DNA from: Massilia varians
GTDB lineage: Bacteria > Pseudomonadota > Gammaproteobacteria > Burkholderiales > Burkholderiaceae_D
DNA length: 64,000 bases
NCBI RefSeq assembly: GCF_027923905.1
Contig: NZ_AP026966.1
Span: forward strand, 1,179,001 to 1,243,000
Reading direction: 5' to 3'
This document shows, one piece after another, positions 29,491-41,622 of this stretch (position 1 is its first letter; the number at the start of each line of letters is the position of its first letter). Position numbers and translations under genes: made by a program. Below the pieces are notes generated by a model that worked only from the letters and a program-made list of their open reading frames with translations, did not search any database and was not told the DNA's origin.

Positions 29491-31189
29491 AGCCGATATT
29501 CAAGAAAAAGTGGGTCATTGCGCTGGCCGTGGCAGTTGCGGCATTGACAGGCACATGGGCAGTAGGCGCGGTGCAGGATCTGTATAAGGTGGGGAAAATG
29601 ACGGAAAAGATGAAAACCGTGTGCATTGGTCGAATGCTGATCGACCTGCCACAAGAGACGGAGTTCAATGTGTTTTTGGGCAGCGTTAGGGCCTTCAGCA
29701 TCAGCGCCGACCCCGAAAGCGCAGAAGCATTTGACGCCCGGATGACGCAGCGAGAAGCAGAGATCAGGGCGAAGCCGGACTGGAACGAGGGAAACAAGAA
29801 CCTGGAACTGGTCAGGGAGGTGAAGACCGAAAACGGTCTTAAGGGAAAGATATTCATGCACGGACGTCGGGTATTTGACGGCTGGCAATTGAACGGGGAT
29901 AAACGAGAGCGATATCACTTTGAAGACCTCACACTCGAGGCGCATTTGCATGGCAATGGCATCAGCGTCGAAGTATCAGGCGACGAATTCTTGCCAGAGG
30001 CATTGGAAAACCTCATCAAGCTGGTTACCCAAATAGTCGTCAACCCTGACAACCGCATTCCTACCGAGCCAGGTTTCTGCTTGGACCGTGTCTATGTGCG
30101 GGAGCCGCTCGAGGCAGCCTACGGCGAGCGGGTTGTCGTGATGGCCGGCTTGCCAAGCCACCCCGACATCGACATCAAATTCGACACGACGGCCGGCCTC
30201 GATCCAGTCGACAAAGGTCTTCTGGAGCGGGCCGCTGCTTCTCATGCCCGGGCAGGCCCCTTGATCAGCGCACGCTTTACGAACCTGCGCGCCGCGCCGC
30301 GTACAATCGGCGGACTGACCGGTGACGAACTCGTCGAGCGGGTGATTGAGGAAAATTTTGCCATCGTCTACGGATTCCGTTGGGAAGTGATTGGAACCGA
30401 GGACAATGTGTATGTTCCAACTGTAGAGCTGACGATGAAAACCGGCAGCGGCGAGCACGAGCCGGTGCGATCCTCGCTGTCGGAACCGGCGGCCATCGCG
30501 CTCTGGGACAAGATTTCGTCCAGTATCCGTATCCGTCTACGCAGGCGCCAAAGCTCAGTGCGGTCGAGTCCACATCTCCGCCCCTCGGCACCCATACGTC
30601 TGCGGGCGACACTTGTCCCCAAACGGGTTGGTGGCAGTGCGGCGACGGCGGCAACGGCACGAAGGTGCATGGCGGCGAACGGCAGTACATCCGCCAGGGC
30701 GAACGCATGCCGCAGGCATTGCTGCTCCCACAGCCGACCCTGTGGGACAGGTTGCGCGGCGTGCAACCGAGCTACGAGGCCCATGACCAGACGGCTTGGC
30801 GATTGGTGGACAAGAGAAGCCGCCGGCGGCTTACGCCGACCGAGCCGCTGGCCCAAGCCGCATCCGCCACGCCAGCCGCAGCCAGCACGGCAGCAGCGGG
30901 AACAGGCGCGCTCGAGCAGGCTCCGGTAGGTGCCTACGCCGTGACGGGCAACCCCTGTCCCGCAAGCGGCTGGTGGCACTGCCAGGAATCGGGTGCGCTC
31001 GACGGAACACGCTGGTTTGCGCAAGGGAGCCTTCTGCCTGCGGCGACCTTCGCGGTCCCTGGGCGGGCTTCAGGCAAGACTTCGCGCACTATGAACCTGA
31101 TCCAGCGCCGGGGAACCTGGCAATTGATGCGGTTCGCAGCAGCGCCGGAGGCCAACGCTGGCATGCCAACCGGCGATGCATTTGGCTAG
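29487..31189 (+). pseudogene. Tli4-type T6SS immunity gene, frameshifted
   Basis: The first part (29487 to about 30530) has an N-terminal membrane segment (residues 8-27) and resembles Tli4-family immunity proteins that block lipase effectors in the periplasm, with conserved MKTVCIGRMLIDLP, DLTLEAHLHGNG and ALWDKISSSIR. Homology then continues in the -1 frame to 31189. This second part holds two cysteine/tryptophan motifs, CPQTGWWQC (30614-30640) and CPASGWWHC (30956-30982), each in a domain of about 80 residues. The original frame runs on as arginine-rich nonsense to 30929. One base was probably lost near 30515-30535, between KISSSIR and PYPSTQAPKL. It starts inside the effector stop (ATGA). 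A sequencing error is possible. Confidence 0.72.
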
Positions 31190-31240
31190 TCGCTGTCATG
31201 TCGATTCGAGCAGCAAGCTCGCCCGAGCGGCAGCATTTCG

Positions 31241-31663
31241 TCAGAGACGATGCACCACCGACAGGCGCGACTGGCGGCCTTCGCGGGCGCGCACGCGGCC
31301 CGCGCTCGGTTCCTGCAGCATCAGGAGGGCCAGCGCGAGCGAGACGATCAGCGTGAAGCCGAGCAGGGCCCCGCTCAGCCACAGGGCGGTCGGCTCGGCG
31401 CTGCCCCACAGGACCGCGCTGCCCGCCACGAAGGTGAGCAGCAGCGCGGCGGCGGATGCCCGGCCCAGCGCGGGCGAGCGCTTGATGCGATGGCCGGCCA
31501 TGCCGATGAAGAAGAAGCCCGACGCGGCCAGCAGCATGGCCGCCAGCAGGGCGGCGGAGTGCGCTACTCCGGGCGCGGAGGCGCCCTTCGGGAACAGCAC
31601 GACCGGAGGCGCCACCAGTACCAGAATCCCGGCCATCAGGCAGGCCAGACGCAAGAAGATCAT
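31241..31663 (-). CDS. Four-helix membrane protein, unknown function
   Basis: A 140-aa protein started at the ATG at 31663, with GAGGAAAA upstream. Four hydrophobic segments fall at about 5-24, 32-52, 66-84 and 91-112, followed by a charged, arginine-rich tail. I do not recognise a family. The gene is convergent with the immunity pseudogene and follows the emrE-like gene on the same strand after 90 bp. Confidence 0.6.
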   Translation of the reverse strand: MIFLRLACLMAGILVLVAPPVVLFPKGASAPGVAHSAALLAAMLLAASGFFFIGMAGHRIKRSPALGRASAAALLLTFVAGSAVLWGSAEPTALWLSGALLGFTLIVSLALALLMLQEPSAGRVRAREGRQSRLSVVHRL

Positions 31664-31753
31664 TCGACTTTTCCTCGTATTGAATTCGTTGTCATCACAA
31701 CTCAGCAATACGAGAAGTTACCCAAAATACAATTGTTGCGGCGCGCGAATGGA

Positions 31754-32095
31754 CTAGTGGTTGACGCTCTTCGAGAACAGATTGATCACCCCCACGCCCG
31801 CGATGATCAGCCCGAGCCCGGCGATCGCGGGTAGGTCGAGGCGCTGTCCGTAGACAAACCAGCTGATCAGGGAGATCAGCACGATGCCGACCGCCGACCA
31901 GATCGCGTAGGCAATCCCCGTAGGCAGCACGCGCAGGCTGAAGGTCAACAGGTAGAAGGAGAGCGCGTAGCAGATTACCGTGATCAGGCTCGGGACCGGC
32001 CGGGTGAAGCTGTCGGAAGCCTTGAGCGCGGTGGTGCCGATCACCTCCGTGACGATGGCGAAGGCGAGGTAGAGATAGGCTTGGGTATGGGTCAT
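31754..32095 (-). CDS. emrE: Small multidrug resistance transporter, EmrE-like
   Basis: A 113-aa, four-helix drug/proton antiporter. It matches EmrE through TEVIGTTALKAS near residue 16, which carries the essential glutamate, then GIAYAIWSAVGIVLIS and GQRLDLPAIAG. EmrE works as a dual-topology dimer exporting cationic biocides and quaternary ammonium compounds. The length is typical of the family. Confidence 0.92.
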   Translation of the reverse strand: MTHTQAYLYLAFAIVTEVIGTTALKASDSFTRPVPSLITVICYALSFYLLTFSLRVLPTGIAYAIWSAVGIVLISLISWFVYGQRLDLPAIAGLGLIIAGVGVINLFSKSVNH

Positions 32096-32169
32096 GCGCC
32101 CATCATACCGGCGCGTCGGGAGCGGCCGCCAGGTCCGCGCGATGCCGGACCGTGGGGCCGCTGCGCGGA

Positions 32170-32616
32170 TTACTGTTCGCGGACCCAGGTCTGCGAACGG
32201 CCGAACATTGGCGCGCCGATGTAGCCGCGCACTTCCAGCTTGCTGCCGTTGTCCTTCAGGGACGCCTTGCTCTTGTAGGTCTTGCCCTTGGACGGATCGA
32301 GGATTTCGCCGCCGGTGTATTCGTTGCCGTCTTTCTTGAGGCCGGACAGGATGGTCATGCCGATGATCGGCTGATCCTTGCGCGCGCCTTCACAGGCGGT
32401 GCATTTCGGGTTCTGGTCCTGGTCGGCCGTGCGGAACAGCTTCTCGATCTTGCCGGTCAAAACGCCGTTTTCCTCGGTGATGCGCACGAGAGACTTCGGC
32501 TTGCCGGTTTCGTCGTCGATCGTTTTCCAGGTGCCCGCCGGCGAGGCGTTCTGCGCCCATGCCGCCGGCATTGCGAACATCATGGCAATCAGGCCTGCCT
32601 TCATCAGTTGTCGCAT
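32170..32616 (-). CDS. DUF2147 family periplasmic protein
   Basis: A 148-aa protein with a signal peptide (cleavage near AWAQ, residue 21). The DUF2147 pattern is visible: GTWKTIDDETGKPKSLVRI, VLTGKIEKLF, and GMTILSGLKKDGNEYTGGEILDPSKGKTY, then LEVRGYIG near the end. A CTACEG pair of cysteines may form a disulfide. The function of the family is unknown. The ATG follows CTGGAG. Confidence 0.9.
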   Translation of the reverse strand: MRQLMKAGLIAMMFAMPAAWAQNASPAGTWKTIDDETGKPKSLVRITEENGVLTGKIEKLFRTADQDQNPKCTACEGARKDQPIIGMTILSGLKKDGNEYTGGEILDPSKGKTYKSKASLKDNGSKLEVRGYIGAPMFGRSQTWVREQ

Positions 32617-32816
32617 TTGCTGTCTCCAGGTTTGTTATTGGTACGGCAGAGTGTAGCAAACCCGGTGCGCCAAGTGGACGCCGGAATCCGAGGATGTCCT
32701 CCAATTGCCACAGACGGCAAACGACATGCATATATTGACAACATTGCGGCATTTTGGTGACATGCCGGCCGTATCGATGTCGATACGATTCCGCATTCTT
32801 GAGAGGACCGCATACC

Positions 32817-33803
32817 GTGAAGCGCTTTTCCCGTTTTCCCTCGCACTTGTTCCCGCATCTGTTCTTGCTTCTGCTGGGCGCCGCCCTCACGGCCGGCGCC
32901 GCTGCCGGCACCCCTGCGCCCGCTCCCGTCATGAAGGTGCACGACCTGGCGAGCGGCTTCACGACCGTCTTCGACCGCAACGCGGGCAAGCCCGATGCCG
33001 ACTTCCTGCAGGACTTCAAGGCGAGCGTCGCGTCGCGCCTGCCTGGCTTCTACGGCGCCGAGCGCTTCGAGGGGCGCCGCAGTGCCGAGCAGCGCGACGC
33101 CGACCTGGCCAAGGCGCGCGCCGAATTCCCGGCGATGCGCGACGCCTACATGAAGAAGGTGGCGCGCTTCACCCAGGATCTGCCGGCGCACATCGCCAGC
33201 TTCCGCGCCGCCTTCCCGGACTACCCGGCCGCGACCGACGTCTGGTTCCTGCACTCGCTCGGCGAAATGGACGGCGGCACCCGCAACATCGACGGCAAGG
33301 TGTATTTCATCTTCGGCGCCGACGTGATGGTCAAGGTGCACGGCGATGGCGACGAAGCGGCCTTCTTTCACCACGAGCTGTTCCACGACTACCACGACAT
33401 GGGGTGCAAGAGCGAACCGATCTGGGCCTCTCTGTGGAACGAAGGCCTGGCCACCTACGTGGCCAAGCGCATGAATCCGTCCGCGAACGATGCCGAACTG
33501 CTGCTCGACTTCCCGCGCAACCTGGTCGCCGACACGCGCAAGGAACTCCAGCGCGCGCTGGACGACGTCCAGGGGAAGCTGGACAGCGAGGACCAGGCTG
33601 TCTATGCGGGGCTGTTCTACGGCAGCGGAAACGACGGGACCGGCTTGCCGGCGCGGCGCGGCTACTACCTGGGCTACCTGGTGGCGGAAGAGGTCGGGAA
33701 GGGAATGAGCATGCAGCAGATGGCCAAGCTCGACTGCGGCGCGGCGCGCACCGCGGTACTGGGGGCGGTGGACAAGCTGCGCGCTGCGCACGCGGGGCGC
33801 TAG
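32817..33803 (+). CDS. Putative secreted zinc metallopeptidase (HExxH, DUF2268-like)
   Basis: A 328-aa protein begun at a GTG with GAGAGGA upstream. The signal peptide spans about residues 11-32. The zinc-binding HExxH is seen in FFHHELFHDYHD near residue 187, and about 25 residues later WNEGLATYVAKRM provides the glutamate of a gluzincin. The enzyme would sit in the periplasm or outside the cell. I cannot name a characterised relative. A second, frameshifted protein with the same motif spacing is at 43289-44052. Confidence 0.7.
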   Translation: MKRFSRFPSHLFPHLFLLLLGAALTAGAAAGTPAPAPVMKVHDLASGFTTVFDRNAGKPDADFLQDFKASVASRLPGFYGAERFEGRRSAEQRDADLAKARAEFPAMRDAYMKKVARFTQDLPAHIASFRAAFPDYPAATDVWFLHSLGEMDGGTRNIDGKVYFIFGADVMVKVHGDGDEAAFFHHELFHDYHDMGCKSEPIWASLWNEGLATYVAKRMNPSANDAELLLDFPRNLVADTRKELQRALDDVQGKLDSEDQAVYAGLFYGSGNDGTGLPARRGYYLGYLVAEEVGKGMSMQQMAKLDCGAARTAVLGAVDKLRAAHAGR

Positions 33804-33956
33804 CTAGGCCGCCCGGGTCAGTGCGCGACGAACGAGGCGGACAGCGCCGCGCCGGGCCCGGCCAGTGCTGCGCCGCGCCACGCTGTCGTCGCACGCTTCC
33901 GCGGCCTTGCCGAGGGCGTCTTCGTGAAGACCGCGCACATCGTATTCGTCGTCCAT
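33804..33956 (-). CDS. Small protein, unknown function
   Basis: A 50-aa frame starting MDDEYDVRGLHEDALGK and ending in an arginine-rich tail, preceded by AGGAG seven bases from the ATG. It lies 46 bp after the channel-like gene and its stop touches the stop of the convergent zincin gene. The good ribosome-binding site argues for translation, but there is no recognised family and the composition of the tail is ambiguous. Confidence 0.4.
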   Translation of the reverse strand: MDDEYDVRGLHEDALGKAAEACDDSVARRSTGRARRGAVRLVRRALTRAA

Positions 33957-34002
33957 GCGAGCTCCTGAAACGTATCGCCGCTGCCCGGGCGCAGGCACCG
34001 GC

Positions 34003-34707
34003 TCATGACAAGATATTGACCGCGCGCGCCGCGACCAGCGCGACGGTCAGCAGCGAAACACCCGACTCCACCATGAACAGCAGCTTGGCGCGCACGCTCA
34101 GCGGCAGCGTGTCGGTCGGCGAAAACGCGGTCGCATTGGTGAATGAGACAAACAGGTAGTCGAAAAATCCCGGGGTCCATGCACGGTGCTCCGGCCAACC
34201 TGAGCTCATCTGCGGAAACATCAGGTCCGGCGGGCGTTGGGACAGGGCGCGCGTGGCCGGGCCGCCACGGTCGATGTTCCAGAACCACAGGGCGAACACC
34301 ACGACATTGGTGAACCAGATGTTGAGCGCATCGACCAGCAGGCTGTGCCCGGTCGCCTGCCTGGCGCCATGCAGCAGAGCCGCGAGCACGGCATACAGGG
34401 AAGAGAAATTGATGAGGGTAATGAGGGCCGTCAGCGCCACCGCGGCGTGGCGGACACGACGCCGGTGATGCCCGATGCGGATCCAGTGCTGGGCATGGGT
34501 AGCGCGCCGCATTTCGCCATGGGTCCAGGCGGTGGCAATCGATAGCGGCACCAGCAGCGCCACTTCGACCGCTGCGGCCAGCCACCAGGGAAGGCTGCTC
34601 GGATTATTGATCAGCAGGGCGTTCAGCGCCGCCGTCACCAGGACAGCGCCGCGGGCGGTCCAGTTGTCGCGGATGTGCCACTGGAGGGATAGGTCGGTCT
34701 CGGGCAT
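34003..34707 (-). CDS. Membrane protein, channel-like (possible DUF1345/ion-channel fold)
   Basis: A 234-aa protein with hydrophobic segments at about 20-36, 41-60, 88-110, 125-142 and 210-230. Near the C-terminus a pore-like stretch FDYLFVSFTNATAFSPTD is followed by a final helix, as in two-helix channels, but the filter reads FTNATAFSPTD rather than TVGYGD. It is therefore not a typical potassium channel. It is transcribed on the minus strand, just downstream of valS. Confidence 0.6.
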   Translation of the reverse strand: MPETDLSLQWHIRDNWTARGAVLVTAALNALLINNPSSLPWWLAAAVEVALLVPLSIATAWTHGEMRRATHAQHWIRIGHHRRRVRHAAVALTALITLINFSSLYAVLAALLHGARQATGHSLLVDALNIWFTNVVVFALWFWNIDRGGPATRALSQRPPDLMFPQMSSGWPEHRAWTPGFFDYLFVSFTNATAFSPTDTLPLSVRAKLLFMVESGVSLLTVALVAARAVNILS

Positions 34708-34765
34708 GCGACAGTATGCCCCTTTACGGCAGCAGGCGGCGTACGCCGCCCGCTACCCGCCTTGC

Positions 34766-37564
34766 TCAGGCGGCCGGCAGCTTCGCCAGCTGTTCCTGCA
34801 TCTTGGCCAGGGTGGCCGAGAAGTTCGCCACGCGTTCCTTCTCCTGCTCCACCACCGCGGCCGGGGCGCGCGCGACGAAGCTTTCGTTGTACAGCTTGGC
34901 GCTGGCCTTGGCGATCTCGCCCTGCAGGCGGGCGATCTCTTTGGAGAGGCGCTCGCGCTCGGCGGCGACGTCGATCTCGACCTTCAGCATCAGCTTGGTG
35001 GTGCCGACGATCGACACGGCGGCCGGCGATTCCGGCAGCGTGTCGACGATCTGCACCTCGGCCAGCTTGCCGAGCGCCTGGATGTAGGGGGCGAACACCG
35101 CCAGGCGCTCGCGCTCGGCCGCATTGCCCGGCTCGACGATCAGCGGCACGCGTACCGACGGCGACAGCGACATCTCGCCGCGCAGGTTGCGGGTGGCGTC
35201 GATCAGGGCCTTGAGCTGCTCCATCCAGGCTTCCGCCTCTTCGCTCACGAACGAGGTATCGGCCAGCGGGTAGGGCTGCAGCATGATGCTGTCACCGGTC
35301 TTGCCGGCCAGCGGCGCGATCGCCTGCCACAGCGCTTCGGTCACGAAGGGGATGATCGGGTGCGCCAGGCGCAGCACCACTTCCAGCACGCGCAGCAGGG
35401 TGTGGCGGGTGGCGCGCTGCTGCGCCTCGCTGCCCTGCTGGACCGAGACCTTGGCCAGTTCCAGGTACCAGTCGCAGTATTCGTACCAGACGAAGTTGTA
35501 GATGCTGCTGGCGATGTTGTCGAAGCGGTAGTCGGCGAAGCCCTTGGCGATGTCGAGTTCGACGCGGTTCAGCAGCGAGATGATCCAGCGGTCGGCCTGC
35601 GACAGGTCGCTAGGGGCCGGCTGGCCGCAGTCCTTGCCTTCCGTGTTCATCATCACGAAGCGGGTGGCGTTCCACAGCTTGTTGCAGAAGTTGCGGTAGC
35701 CCTCGCAGCGGCCGAGGTCGAAGTTGATGTTGCGGCCCAGCGAAGCGTAGCTCGCCATGGTGAAGCGCACGGCGTCGGTGCCGAAGGCCGGGATCCCTTC
35801 CGGGAATTCCTTCCGGGTGGCTTTCGCGATTTTTTCGGCGGCGCGCGGGTCCATCAGGCCGGTGGTGCGCTTGGCTACCAGCGCCTCGACGTCGATGCCG
35901 TCGATCAGGTCGATCGGATCGAGCGTGTTGCCCTTCGACTTGGACATCTTCTGGCCCTGGCTGTCGCGCACCAGGCCGTGCACGTACACGGTCTCGAACG
36001 GCACCTTGCCGGTGAAGTGGCTCGTCATCATCACCATGCGGGCGACCCAGAAGAAGATGATGTCGAAGCCGGTCACCAGGACGGAGGAGGGCAGGAAGTG
36101 TTTCATGTCCGGGGTTTCTTCCGGCCAGCCCATGGTGGAGAAGGGCACCAGGGCCGAGGAGAACCAGGTATCCAGCACGTCGTCGTCGCGGCGCAATTCA
36201 CCGGTGATCCCCTGTGCGGCGGCCTTGGCTTTCGCTTCCTCTTCGTTGCGGGCGACCACGATCTCGCCGTTCTCGCCATACCAGGCCGGGATGCGGTGGC
36301 CCCACCACAACTGGCGCGAGATGCACCAGTCCTGGATGTTGCCCAGCCACTGGTTGTAGGTGGTGGTCCAGTTCTCGGGCACGAATTTGATCTCGCCGTT
36401 CGCCACTTTTTCGAGCGCGACTTCGGTGATCGACTTGCCCGGGTTGAAGGTGCCTTCCGGCGCCGGTTTGCTCATGGCGACGAACCACTGGTCGGTCAGC
36501 ATCGGCTCGATGACGACGCCCGTGCGGTCGCCGCGCGGCACCATCAGCTTGTGCGGCTTGACCTGTTCCAGCAGGCCTTGGGCTTCCAGGTCGGCGACGA
36601 TCTGCTTGCGCGCGGCGAAGCGGTCCAGGCCCTGGTACTGGCTCGGGCCGTTCTCGTTGATCCTGGCGTCCAGGGTGAAGATGTTGATCGGCGCGAGCTG
36701 GGCACGCTGGCCGACCGCGTAGTCGTTGAAGTCGTGGGCCGGGGTGATCTTGACGCAGCCGGTGCCGAATTCCTTGTCGACGTAGCTGTCGGCGATGACG
36801 GGAATCTGGCGGCCGGTCAGCGGCAGGTCGAGCAGCTTGCCGTGCAGGTGGGTATAACGCTCATCGGTCGGGTCCACGGCCACGGCGACGTCGCCCAGCA
36901 GGGTTTCCGGACGGGTGGTGGCGACGGTCAGGTGGCCCGAGCCGTCGGCGAGCGGGTACTTGATGTACCACATCGAGCCGTCTTCTTCCTGCGAATCGAC
37001 TTCCAGGTCCGAGACCGCCGTGCCCAGCACCGGGTCCCAGTTGACCAGGCGCTTGCCGCGGTAGATCAGGCCCTGTTCGAACAGGCGTACGAAGACTTCC
37101 GACACGACCTTCGAGCGGGTCTCGTCCATGGTGAAGTATTCGCGCTTCCAGTCCGGCGAGGTGCCCATGCGGCGCATCTGGCCGGTGATGGTGTTGCCCG
37201 ACTTTTCCTTCCACTCCCAGACCTTCTCGACGAAGGCTTCGCGGCCGAGGTCATGGCGCGAGATCTTCTGCGCGTCGAGCTGGCGCTCGACCACGATCTG
37301 GGTGGCGATGCCGGCGTGGTCGGTTCCCGGGATCCACGCGGTGTTATAGCCGCGCATGCGGTAGTAGCGGGTCAGGCCGTCCATGACGGTCTGGTTGAAG
37401 GCATGGCCCATGTGCAGGGTGCCCGTGACGTTCGGCGGCGGCAGCTGGATGCTGAACGACGGCTTGCCGTCTTCCATGGTGGCGGTGAAGTAACCGCGCT
37501 GTTCCCACTCGGTGCGCCAGTATTGTTCAATGTCTGCGGGCTCGAAAGACTTGGCAAGTTCCAT
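34766..37564 (-). CDS. valS: Valyl-tRNA synthetase
   Basis: A 932-aa class Ia synthetase. The HIGH motif appears as TLHMGHAF near residue 47, KMSKS as QKMSKSKGN, and the editing domain contains [15 protein letters not shown]. The C-terminal coiled arm (about 860-930) is the ValRS tRNA clamp. I chose the ATG at 37564 ([16 protein letters not shown]), which fits the family, although the frame remains open far upstream over the thiC leader and thiC. The ribosome-binding site is weak. Confidence 0.97.
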   Translation of the reverse strand: MELAKSFEPADIEQYWRTEWEQRGYFTATMEDGKPSFSIQLPPPNVTGTLHMGHAFNQTVMDGLTRYYRMRGYNTAWIPGTDHAGIATQIVVERQLDAQKISRHDLGREAFVEKVWEWKEKSGNTITGQMRRMGTSPDWKREYFTMDETRSKVVSEVFVRLFEQGLIYRGKRLVNWDPVLGTAVSDLEVDSQEEDGSMWYIKYPLADGSGHLTVATTRPETLLGDVAVAVDPTDERYTHLHGKLLDLPLTGRQIPVIADSYVDKEFGTGCVKITPAHDFNDYAVGQRAQLAPINIFTLDARINENGPSQYQGLDRFAARKQIVADLEAQGLLEQVKPHKLMVPRGDRTGVVIEPMLTDQWFVAMSKPAPEGTFNPGKSITEVALEKVANGEIKFVPENWTTTYNQWLGNIQDWCISRQLWWGHRIPAWYGENGEIVVARNEEEAKAKAAAQGITGELRRDDDVLDTWFSSALVPFSTMGWPEETPDMKHFLPSSVLVTGFDIIFFWVARMVMMTSHFTGKVPFETVYVHGLVRDSQGQKMSKSKGNTLDPIDLIDGIDVEALVAKRTTGLMDPRAAEKIAKATRKEFPEGIPAFGTDAVRFTMASYASLGRNINFDLGRCEGYRNFCNKLWNATRFVMMNTEGKDCGQPAPSDLSQADRWIISLLNRVELDIAKGFADYRFDNIASSIYNFVWYEYCDWYLELAKVSVQQGSEAQQRATRHTLLRVLEVVLRLAHPIIPFVTEALWQAIAPLAGKTGDSIMLQPYPLADTSFVSEEAEAWMEQLKALIDATRNLRGEMSLSPSVRVPLIVEPGNAAERERLAVFAPYIQALGKLAEVQIVDTLPESPAAVSIVGTTKLMLKVEIDVAAERERLSKEIARLQGEIAKASAKLYNESFVARAPAAVVEQEKERVANFSATLAKMQEQLAKLPAA

Positions 37565-37660
37565 GATGTGGTGAATTAAAAATTGTGCGAAAAGAACCAT
37601 TATAGAGTAGATGGCGCTATAATCCGGCCCGCTGCGTTCCGGAAAGCCGGACGCGGCACA

Positions 37661-39741
<2,081 letters not shown>

Positions 39742-39742
<1 letters not shown>

Positions 39743-39945
39743 TGACGGAGATCGAACTGAACGGCGCCCCCTACCAGGTGCCGGCCGGCGTGTCGCTGCT
39801 GGACCTGGCCGGCCGCTTGGGCCTGGCGGAGCAGGCGGTGGCGGTCGCGGTCAACCGCGAAGTGGTGCCGCGCCCGCAGTGGCCGCAGCGCCGCTTGCAG
39901 GCCCGCGACCGGGTAGACATCGTGCGCGCCATCGGCGGCGGCTGA
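39742..39945 (+). CDS. thiS: Sulfur carrier protein ThiS
   Basis: A 67-aa ubiquitin-fold protein that carries thiocarboxylate sulfur to the thiazole synthase. It ends with the required GG (IVRAIGGG), with one extra Gly. The core [15 protein letters not shown] is typical. The ATG overlaps the thiC stop codon. Confidence 0.95.
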
Positions 39946-39952
39946 CTTGACC

Positions 39953-40053
39953 GTAGGGTGGACGGCTTCGCCGTCCGCGCGTCCAGCTCCGGCATGAGCA
40001 GACACGGGGCGACCGTCAGTCGAACGCGCGGTCGGCAGAGCCGACCACCCTAC
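39953..40053. repeat. GTAGGGTGG double-hairpin repeat, copy 2, inside the thi operon
   Basis: The left arm is GGACGGC-TTC-GCCGTCC and the right GGTCGGC-AGA-GCCGACC, with outer GTAGGGTGG/CCACCCTAC pairing. The inner GCGCGT/ACGCGC stretch pairs only in part. It fills most of the 126 bp between thiS and thiG. In the mRNA it would be a large stable structure. Confidence 0.85.
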
Positions 40054-40071
40054 AAGAACGAGGAGATGACA

Positions 40072-40866
40072 ATGAACACAATCGTAGAGAACGACTTCCT
40101 GACAATCGCCGGCCGCCGGTACAACTCGCGCCTGCTGGTCGGCAGCGGCAAGTACCGCGACCTGGCGCAGACGCGCGAGGCCACGCTGGCGTCCGGCGCC
40201 GAGATCGTCACGGTGGCGATCCGCCGCGTGAACATCGGCCAGGACCCCAACACGCCCAGCCTGCTCGACGTGCTGCCCCTGAACGAATTCACCATCCTGC
40301 CCAACACGGCCGGCTGCTACACGGCCAAGGACGCCGTGTACACCCTGCAGATGGCGCGCGAACTGCTGGGCGGCCGCAAGCTCGTCAAGCTGGAGGTGCT
40401 GGGCGACGAGAAGACCCTGTTCCCGCAGATGCCCGAAACGCTCAAGGCGGCGGAAGTCCTGGTGCGAGACGGCTTCGACGTGATGGTTTACTGCAGCGAC
40501 GACCCGGTGCAGGCCAGACTCCTGCAGGAGATCGGTTGCGTGGCCGTGATGCCGCTGGCCTCGCTCATCGGTTCGGGCATGGGCATCGTGAATCCCTGGA
40601 ACCTGTCGCTCATCATCGAGCAGGCCACCGTGCCGGTGCTGGTCGATGCCGGCGTCGGCACGGCCTCGGATGCGGCCATCGCGATGGAGCTCGGCTGCGA
40701 CGGCGTGCTCATGAACACCGCGATCGCGGCCGCCGGCGATCCGGTGCGCATGGCGCGCGCGATGCGCCATGCGGTGATCGCAGGGCGCGAAGCCTACCGC
40801 GCGGGGCGCATGCCGAAGCGCTTCGCGGCCTCTCCCTCGTCGCCGCTGCAGGGCATGGCCACCTGA
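40072..40866 (+). CDS. thiG: Thiazole synthase ThiG
   Basis: A 264-aa TIM-barrel enzyme that builds the thiazole phosphate from DXP, dehydroglycine and the ThiS thiocarboxylate. The [17 protein letters not shown] segment includes the Schiff-base lysine region, and [20 protein letters not shown] and [10 protein letters not shown] are typical phosphate-binding loops. I chose the ATG at 40072, after AGGAG; an in-frame ATG two codons upstream is also possible. The stop overlaps thiD (ATGA). Confidence 0.96.
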   Translation: MNTIVENDFLTIAGRRYNSRLLVGSGKYRDLAQTREATLASGAEIVTVAIRRVNIGQDPNTPSLLDVLPLNEFTILPNTAGCYTAKDAVYTLQMARELLGGRKLVKLEVLGDEKTLFPQMPETLKAAEVLVRDGFDVMVYCSDDPVQARLLQEIGCVAVMPLASLIGSGMGIVNPWNLSLIIEQATVPVLVDAGVGTASDAAIAMELGCDGVLMNTAIAAAGDPVRMARAMRHAVIAGREAYRAGRMPKRFAASPSSPLQGMAT

Positions 40867-41609
40867 TGGTGCCCACCGTGCTGGTGTTCGCCGGGCTCGA
40901 TCCCGGCGGCGGGGCAGGGCTGGCGGCGGACATCGCCGCCATCGGCGCCCTCGGCGGCCACGCGCTGCCGGTGGTGACGGCCCTGACCGTCCAGGACAAC
41001 AACCGCGTGCACGAGGTGCAGCCGGTCGACGCCGGCCTGGTCCTGCGCCAGGCCGAGGCCCTGGTCGCTTGCTGCGGCATCGACGCGGTGAAGATCGGCA
41101 TTCCCGGCAGCCGCGAGAACGCGGCCGCCATCGCCCGGCTGCTGCGCCGGCTGCGCGCGGCCGACCCGGGCCTGCCGGTCGTGCTCGACCCGGTGCTGGC
41201 CAGCGGCCACGGCGATGCGCTCGGCAAGGGCAGCGCGATCGCAGCGCTGGCCGGGCTGCTGCCGCTGGCCACCGTGCTGGTGCCCAACCTGCCCGAAGCC
41301 GCCGCGCTGGACGCGCTGCCCTGCGAGCACGTGCTGGTCACGGGCGGCCATGGGGAAGGCGACATGGTCGTCAACCGCTGGCTGCACGGCGGCGTGGAGC
41401 AGCGCGCCTGGCGCTGGCCGCGCCTGCCGCACAGCTACCACGGCAGCGGCTGCACGCTGGCTGCCGCCATCGCGGCGCGCCTTGCGCTGGGCGAGCCGAT
41501 GGCGCAAGCGCTCGAGCGCGCCCAGGACTACTGCCATCAAACGCTGGCCCAGGCCTTCCGGATCGCGCCGGGGCAGCGCATCCCGCGCCGCATCCTCCAA
41601 TCCCACTGA
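40866..41609 (+). CDS. thiD: Hydroxymethylpyrimidine/phosphomethylpyrimidine kinase
   Basis: A 247-aa ribokinase-family enzyme that makes HMP-pyrophosphate. The N-terminal AGLDPGGGAGLAADI is the usual A(G/S)xDxSGGAG motif with Ser replaced by Gly. The anion hole and catalytic Asp lie in HGSGCTLAAAIAA. It follows thiG with a 1-base overlap. It is slightly shorter than E. coli ThiD (266 aa) but shows all motifs. Confidence 0.93.
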   Translation: MVPTVLVFAGLDPGGGAGLAADIAAIGALGGHALPVVTALTVQDNNRVHEVQPVDAGLVLRQAEALVACCGIDAVKIGIPGSRENAAAIARLLRRLRAADPGLPVVLDPVLASGHGDALGKGSAIAALAGLLPLATVLVPNLPEAAALDALPCEHVLVTGGHGEGDMVVNRWLHGGVEQRAWRWPRLPHSYHGSGCTLAAAIAARLALGEPMAQALERAQDYCHQTLAQAFRIAPGQRIPRRILQSH

Positions 41610-41622
41610 GAAAGGATCATCC

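Noticed and set aside
30500..30540. Programmed -1 frameshift in the Tli4-type gene
   Set aside because: There is no slippery heptamer and no clear stimulatory hairpin, and the partner effector is already dead. Simple decay or a sequencing error is more likely.
34475..37579. A 1,034-codon plus-strand open frame opposite valS
   Set aside because: Antisense to valS, composition typical of a GC-rich shadow frame, no domain.
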